Below are positions 61,850-64,000 of a stretch of DNA of 64,000 nt, piece by piece. A program made the position numbers and the translations under genes. Origin of the DNA: Tepidanaerobacteraceae bacterium (GTDB taxonomy: Bacteria; Bacillota; Thermosediminibacteria; Thermosediminibacterales; Tepidanaerobacteraceae). The stretch lies in contig JANLFP010000002.1 in assembly GCA_024655905.1 (NCBI GenBank), positions 1-64,000 on the forward strand. The letters are read 5' to 3'. The notes under the pieces are model-generated. The model was given only the letters and a program-made list of their open reading frames with translations. It had not been told where the DNA came from and made no database searches. Each line of letters starts with the position of its first letter. Position 1 is the first letter of the stretch.

Positions 61850-62482
61850 ATAGAATTAACGCCCAGACAGGCAAAAATAGTGGAAATAGTAAAAAGAAAC
61901 GAGCCCATAACCAGCGAGCAGATAGCCGAAATGCTGCATTTGACCAGGGCTGCATTAAGACCGGACCTTTCTATTTTGACCATGTCGGGCATTTTGGATG
62001 CGCGGCCCAGAGTGGGGTATTTTTTTTCGGGCAAGACTGCAAGAAATATAATCTCCGAGAAAATAAACAAAATAAAAGTGGACGAAATAAAAGCCGTGCC
62101 AAAGGTGGTAAAAGAAGAATCCTCGGTTTACGACGCTATTGTTACACTGTTTCTGGGAGATGTGGGAACATTGTTTGTGGTGCAGGATGACGGCAGCCTG
62201 GCAGGTCTTGTTTCCCGCAAGGATTTGCTGAAAATAGCCATAGGCAATGCAGATATTCACAAAATACCGGTGGGCGTTATCATGACCAGGATGCCGAACC
62301 TTGTGACCGTAACGCCGGAAGAAAGCGCCTATGATGCGGCTCGAAAGATAGTTGACCATCAGGTGGACGCCCTCCCGGTGGTAAAGATAGAAAAAGAAGG
62401 GGACAAGGTTAAATACAAGTTGGTGGGAAAGGTTACAAAAACGACTATAACAAAATTGTTTGCAGAACTGGGAAAGGCTTAG
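61850..62482 (+). CDS. CcpN-type transcriptional regulator with CBS domains, non-canonical start
   Basis: This 210-residue protein has an HTH (LTPRQAKIVEIVKRNEPI, SEQIAEMLHLTRAALRPDL), the family stretch ILTMSGILDARPRVGYFF, and two CBS domains (SVYDAIVTLFLGDVGTLFVV and AYDAARKIVDHQVDALPVV) for adenine-nucleotide sensing. It is related to CcpN, the repressor of gluconeogenic genes in Bacillus. The first standard start (GTG 61880) removes the first HTH helix and is 35 bases from the AAAGGAGTGAGG site. ATA at 61850 is at the right distance, and a TGA at 61841 blocks anything upstream. Confidence 0.9.
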   Translation: MELTPRQAKIVEIVKRNEPITSEQIAEMLHLTRAALRPDLSILTMSGILDARPRVGYFFSGKTARNIISEKINKIKVDEIKAVPKVVKEESSVYDAIVTLFLGDVGTLFVVQDDGSLAGLVSRKDLLKIAIGNADIHKIPVGVIMTRMPNLVTVTPEESAYDAARKIVDHQVDALPVVKIEKEGDKVKYKLVGKVTKTTITKLFAELGKA

Positions 62483-62500
62483 GAAAGGGAGGGATCAACA

Positions 62501-63322
62501 ATAATAGATAAAGACAACACTCCGGTAGTGTTTGCAGTTTCCGATTCCATCGGCGAAACTGCCGAGCTTGTCACACGGGCTGCCATGATTCAATTCAATT
62601 CCGGCCATGTGGAGATCAGGAGAATCCCCTATGTGACCGATGAGGAATATGCCAGAGAAGTCATTGAAGAGGCCCGGGAAGTGCCCAACTGCGCCATAGT
62701 GTGCACAATAATTCTGCCTGAGGTCAGACGGCGAATCATAGAACTTGCCCGGGAAAACAATATACATATAGTGGACTTAATGGGGCCAATGATGGATGTT
62801 CTTTCGAAGATAACGGATCTTTCGCCCCGGCTGGAACCCGGGCTGGTACACAGGATAGACGAGGATTATTTTAGAAAAATGGAAGCCATAGAATTTGCAG
62901 TGCAGTACGATGATGGAAAAGACCCAAGAGGCCTGTCGCGGGCTGATGTGGTGTTGATAGGCGTATCCAGAACATCAAAAACACCGCTTGCTCTTTATCT
63001 CGCCCACAAGAGGCTGAAAGTGGCCAATCTGCCCCTGGTGCCGGAAGTAGCACCTCCCGATGAGCTGTTCGAACTGCCGCCCCGCTCGATTATCGGTCTA
63101 ACCATAACACCCGAAAAGCTCCACGAAATCCGCCGGGAAAGGCTCAAAGCCCTGGGCCTGAGCTCGGATGCCAGCTATGCAAGCCCCGAGCGCATACATA
63201 AAGAACTGGAATATGCCGAAAGCGTGATGAAAAAAATCGGCTGCCCAAGAATTGATGTTTCAAATAAAGCAGTTGAGGAAATAGCCACGAGAATACTTGA
63301 AATTATAAGGAAAGGAGAATAA
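62501..63322 (+). CDS. ppsR: PPDK regulatory protein (kinase/pyrophosphorylase), non-canonical start
   Basis: This is a protein of about 273 residues (DUF299/PSRP family). It has [18 protein letters not shown], then [12 protein letters not shown] and the P-loop [15 protein letters not shown], and [18 protein letters not shown]. It both inactivates pyruvate phosphate dikinase by ADP-dependent threonine phosphorylation and reactivates it. The target gene follows. The only Shine-Dalgarno, GGGAGGG (62487-62493), is followed at 7 and 10 bases by ATA ATA; the first standard start is GTG 62528, 34 bases away and inside the first beta strand. Confidence 0.92.
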   Translation: MIDKDNTPVVFAVSDSIGETAELVTRAAMIQFNSGHVEIRRIPYVTDEEYAREVIEEAREVPNCAIVCTIILPEVRRRIIELARENNIHIVDLMGPMMDVLSKITDLSPRLEPGLVHRIDEDYFRKMEAIEFAVQYDDGKDPRGLSRADVVLIGVSRTSKTPLALYLAHKRLKVANLPLVPEVAPPDELFELPPRSIIGLTITPEKLHEIRRERLKALGLSSDASYASPERIHKELEYAESVMKKIGCPRIDVSNKAVEEIATRILEIIRKGE

Positions 63323-63326
63323 TAAT

Positions 63327-64000
63327 ATGACCAAAAAATTTGTTTATAATTTTAGAGAAGGCAAAGCAGACATGAAGAGTCTGCTCGGCGGCAAAGGAGC
63401 AAACCTTGCCGAGATGGTACATATCGGCCTTCCGGTACCCATGGGCTTCACGGTGACGACCGAAGCCTGCCTCAATTACTACGAAGAGGGTGAAAAGATT
63501 TCGGATGAAATCCTGGCTCAGATTTTTGCCGCTCTGGATGAACTTGAAAAAGAAAACGGAAAGAAACTGGGGGATCCCCGGAATCCCCTCCTGGTGTCGG
63601 TCAGATCCGGCGCTGCCATTTCCATGCCCGGCATGATGGACACGATATTAAATCTTGGATTGAATGACGAAAGCGTCAAAGGACTAGCTGCCGTTACCGC
63701 CAACGAGCGCTTTGCCTATGACAGTTATAGAAGGTTCATCCAGATGTTCGGAAATGTTGTTCTCGGCATTGAACATGAAAAATTCGAGTCAAAAATCGAC
63801 TCGGTCAAGGCCAAGAAAAACGTCACCCAGGATACCGAACTAGGCGCCGAAGACTGGCAGGAAGTCATCAAGCTATATAAACAGCTGGTAAAAGAGGAAA
63901 CCGGAAAGGACTTTCCTCAGGATCCCAAAGAACAGCTTTTGATGGCTGTTGAAGCCGTGTTCAAATCATGGAATAACCAGAGGGCCAAGGTATACAGAAA
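63327..64000 (+). CDS. ppdK: Pyruvate, phosphate dikinase (5' part, runs off the window)
   Basis: The frame starts at ATG 63327 behind GGAAAGGAG and stays open to the end of the window (about 225 residues). It reads KKFVYNFREGKADMKSLLGG, KGANLAEMVHIGLPVPMGFT, VSVRSGAAISMPGMMDTILN and DSYRRFIQMFG, the nucleotide-binding N-terminal domain. PPDK interconverts PEP, AMP and PPi with pyruvate, ATP and Pi. The two upstream genes are its likely regulators, one transcriptional and one post-translational. Confidence 0.96.
   Translation, partial: MTKKFVYNFREGKADMKSLLGGKGANLAEMVHIGLPVPMGFTVTTEACLNYYEEGEKISDEILAQIFAALDELEKENGKKLGDPRNPLLVSVRSGAAISMPGMMDTILNLGLNDESVKGLAAVTANERFAYDSYRRFIQMFGNVVLGIEHEKFESKIDSVKAKKNVTQDTELGAEDWQEVIKLYKQLVKEETGKDFPQDPKEQLLMAVEAVFKSWNNQRAKVYR

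Overview
The window looks like a chromosomal segment of a low- to mid-GC, probably thermophilic, endospore-forming member of the Firmicutes (Clostridia, Thermoanaerobacterales/Thermosediminibacter-like; this placement is an inference). The evidence is strong GGAGG-type Shine-Dalgarno sites, frequent TTG and GTG starts, T-box and FMN riboswitches, a HrcA/CIRCE heat-shock operon, the sporulation genes gpr, spoIIP, yqfC and yqfD, and an archaeal-type (group II) chaperonin gene inside the hrcA-grpE-dnaK-dnaJ operon, a trait known from a few thermophilic Firmicutes such as Carboxydothermus. Layout: positions 1-1.8 kb hold decayed toxin-antitoxin and glycosylase-like fragments, an intact uracil-DNA-glycosylase-like gene and a hicBA module. 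From 1.9 to 6.2 kb come a YbjQ-family gene, a T-box-controlled ilvB, ilvE, and an FMN-riboswitch-controlled riboflavin transporter component. From 6.3 to 10.2 kb lies a decayed type III-B CRISPR (Cmr) locus: a cas10 stump joined to a truncated CARF gene, intact-looking cmr4, cmr5 and cmr6 (cmr6 carries an N-terminal cold-shock domain), and a truncated Csx2-like CARF gene. No array or adaptation genes are visible. From 10.4 to 20.5 kb there are a sigma/anti-sigma/ABC exporter operon, a Ca2+ P-type ATPase, a macro-domain gene, a metallo-beta-lactamase-fold gene and typA. From 20.5 to 28.3 kb there is an accessory, rearranged region: an RCC1-repeat lipoprotein with a 128-bp partial duplicate upstream, an M23 peptidase sharing a 66-bp segment with the RCC1 gene, a LytTR protein, a TolB-like pseudogene and small orphan genes. 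From 28.3 to 64 kb the order is largely the conserved Firmicutes core: birA, dapB, clc, comEC-holA-rpsT-gpr-spoIIP-lepA-hemW-hrcA-chaperonin-grpE-dnaK-dnaJ-prmA-rsmE-mtaB-hit-rpsU-yqeY-yqfC-yqfD-phoH-pgpH-ybeY-dgkA-yerB-recO-ccpN-like-ppsR-ppdK. The most unusual signals are: (1) three core genes (gpr, the ccpN-like gene and ppsR) have a strong Shine-Dalgarno site followed at normal spacing by AUA (or AUU) instead of ATG/GTG/TTG; (2) a cold-shock-domain/Cmr6 fusion in a cas10-less locus; (3) the group II chaperonin under CIRCE/HrcA control; (4) the duplicated and shared segments around the RCC1 and M23 genes. Gene calls rest on reading translated sequence by eye; no database search was run.
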